Origin: PVC group bacterium
Lineage (GTDB): Bacteria > Verrucomicrobiota > Kiritimatiellia > SS1-B-03-39 > UBA6053
DNA length: 6,462 bases
Assembly: GCA_003565035.1 (NCBI GenBank)
Contig: PXDP01000363.1
Coordinates: 1-6,462, forward strand
Direction of reading: 5' to 3'
Positions 5,424-6,462 of the stretch are shown one piece after another; within the stretch, counting starts at the first letter, position 1; each line of letters starts with the position of its first letter. The translations under genes were made by a program, and so were the position numbers. Below the pieces are notes generated by a model. It saw nothing but the letters and a program-made list of their open reading frames with translations. It was not told where the DNA came from and did not search any database.

Positions 5424-6440
5424 ATGCACCGGTCACCCCTCATCCCCTTCGCGCCCCTCTCCCCCCGGTTCAGGGCGTGTCTGGGATGGGGGTCTTTTTT
5501 GCTTCCCCTGCTGGTCTGGTGCGCCTTCAGCTATGTCCCCTTCCTCTGGCACCCCATGGTTCGCATTCAGGACCGCGGCGATATCACCTATCTTCAGCCG
5601 GGTCAATTGATCGACCGACATACCCTGGCCCGCGAGAATGCGCGCATTGAAGCGGTCGGCGGCACGCCCGCCACCGGCCCCAGAAAAAATCCAATTTTCC
5701 TGCCCGCCCCCCACGAAGTCGGTACCGCCCTTTTCCGCGCCTTCACCACCGAACCCCGCCGCGCCAACGAACCCTGGTTCCACGAAAGCATCGCCCACAG
5801 TATCCGCATCATCTTCACCGGCTTTGTCTGGAGTTCCATCCTCGGCCTCCCGCTGGGCATTCTCTGCGGCGTCTATGGCAGCGTCTCCCGCCTGACCGAA
5901 CCGGTGGTGGATTTTGTCCGCTACATGCCCGCCCCCGCCTTCGGAGCCCTCGCGGTGGCCATCCTCGGCATTCACGACGCCCCCAAAGTCGCCATCATTT
6001 TCATCGGCACCTTTTTTCAGCAAATCCTGGTCGTGGCCAACACCACCCGGAAAATGGACCCCTCTCTGATCGAAGCCGCCCAGACGCTCGGTGCCAAACC
6101 CCGCCATCTCCTCTTCAAAGTAGTCCTCCCCGGCATCGCCCCCGATCTCTACAACGACATGCGCATCCTCCTCGGATGGGCCTGGACCTACCTCGTGGTG
6201 GCTGAATACATCGGCGCAAGCTCCGGCATCACTTTTTTCATCAACCAGCAGGCCCGCTACCGCAACTACGACAACGTCTTCGCCGCCATCCTCATCATCG
6301 GCATCATCGGCTTCCTCACCGACCGTGTCCTCGACGACCTCCGCCTGGCCGTCTTTCCCTGGAAAAACGCCGGCAAAAGACCCCTGCTCTTCCGCTTTCC
6401 CGTCCGCAATCCCCCGCCCCCCGCCGGAGATGCCGCATGA
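5424..6440 (+). CDS. ABC transporter permease, urea-carboxylase-related (SsuC/TauC type)
   Basis: This 338-residue inner-membrane permease belongs to the binding-protein-dependent transport family. Predicted membrane segments lie near residues 22-42, 124-150, 168-184, 188-206, 246-264 and 284-299. The EAA loop that contacts the ATPase is intact at residues 217-241: EAAQTLGAKP followed by LPGIAPDL. Between segments 1 and 2 is a loop of about 80 residues (WHPMVRI...PAPHEVG), longer than in ordinary SsuC/TauC permeases but, as I recall, characteristic of the urea-carboxylase-linked subfamily. Other subfamily motifs are RYMPAPAFGALAVAILGI, FIGTFFQQILV, GWAWTYLVVAEYIG and FINQQARYRNYDNVFAA. The start at 5424 has no clear Shine-Dalgarno site and lies 8 nt after the binding-protein stop, so translation is probably coupled. 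The stop overlaps the next ATG. Confidence 0.92.
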   Translation: MHRSPLIPFAPLSPRFRACLGWGSFLLPLLVWCAFSYVPFLWHPMVRIQDRGDITYLQPGQLIDRHTLARENARIEAVGGTPATGPRKNPIFLPAPHEVGTALFRAFTTEPRRANEPWFHESIAHSIRIIFTGFVWSSILGLPLGILCGVYGSVSRLTEPVVDFVRYMPAPAFGALAVAILGIHDAPKVAIIFIGTFFQQILVVANTTRKMDPSLIEAAQTLGAKPRHLLFKVVLPGIAPDLYNDMRILLGWAWTYLVVAEYIGASSGITFFINQQARYRNYDNVFAAILIIGIIGFLTDRVLDDLRLAVFPWKNAGKRPLLFRFPVRNPPPPAGDAA

Positions 6441-6462
6441 CCACCCCCGCCCTCATCGCGCC
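6437..6462 (+). CDS. Start of the next operon gene, probably the ABC transporter ATPase (partial)
   Basis: An ATG at 6437 overlaps the permease stop in an ATGA arrangement typical of translationally coupled genes. Only eight codons (MTTPALIA) are inside the window, so no domain is visible. The assignment as ATP-binding subunit rests on order alone: binding protein, permease, then ATPase is the usual layout of this family. Confidence 0.55.

Overview
This window is a GC-rich, C-ending-codon bacterial segment for nitrogen assimilation from urea or a urea-like compound such as guanidine. It is interrupted by a compositionally different two-gene cassette on the opposite strand. The substrate-binding protein carries a lipoprotein-type signal, and the codon usage is strongly biased to GCC/CCC/CTC. 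Some gene starts have clear Shine-Dalgarno sites and others have none. The taxon cannot be fixed from 6.5 kb. The short TTTCC-GAT-ATC-GGAAA palindromes resemble elements I loosely associate with Verrucomicrobiota/Kiritimatiellota genomes, but that is a weak recollection, not evidence.

Layout from left to right. (1) Positions 2-1285 (+) hold the 3' end of a urea/guanidine-type carboxylase: the KipI-like half of the carboxyltransferase domain and a complete biotin carrier domain. (2) Positions 1369-2470 (-) hold a lower-GC cassette: a 99-residue basic protein followed after 1 nt by an AbiEii-like nucleotidyltransferase of 266 residues. This looks like a toxin-antitoxin or phage-defence type module. 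(3) Positions 2471-2638 are a divergent intergenic region. It holds a good sigma-70-type promoter for the cassette, two nearly identical palindromes 31 bp apart, a 12-bp perfect palindrome and a pyrimidine-rich 20-bp tandem repeat. (4) Positions 2639-4198 (+) encode an allophanate hydrolase (AtzF type) with intact catalytic residues but an N-terminus about 60 residues shorter than usual. (5) Positions 4199-4413 are an AT-rich intergenic region with a convincing sigma-54 (-24/-12) promoter. (6) Positions 4414-6462 (+) hold an ABC importer operon of the urea-carboxylase-related SsuA/TauA-type family: lipoprotein substrate-binding protein, permease, and the first codons of a third gene overlapping the permease stop by ATGA, very probably the ATPase.

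How the genes work together: the importer would bring in the nitrogenous substrate, the biotin-dependent carboxylase would carboxylate it with ATP and bicarbonate, and AtzF would hydrolyse allophanate to ammonia and CO2. The importer has its own apparent sigma-54 promoter, which fits control by nitrogen status. The carboxylase and hydrolase genes, usually adjacent, are here separated by the antisense cassette.

Most unusual items: the cassette sitting between carboxylase and hydrolase; the pairing of an AbiEii-like enzyme with a small Arg-rich partner instead of AbiEi; the paired palindromes abutting its -35 box; the shortened AtzF start; and the sigma-54 promoter.
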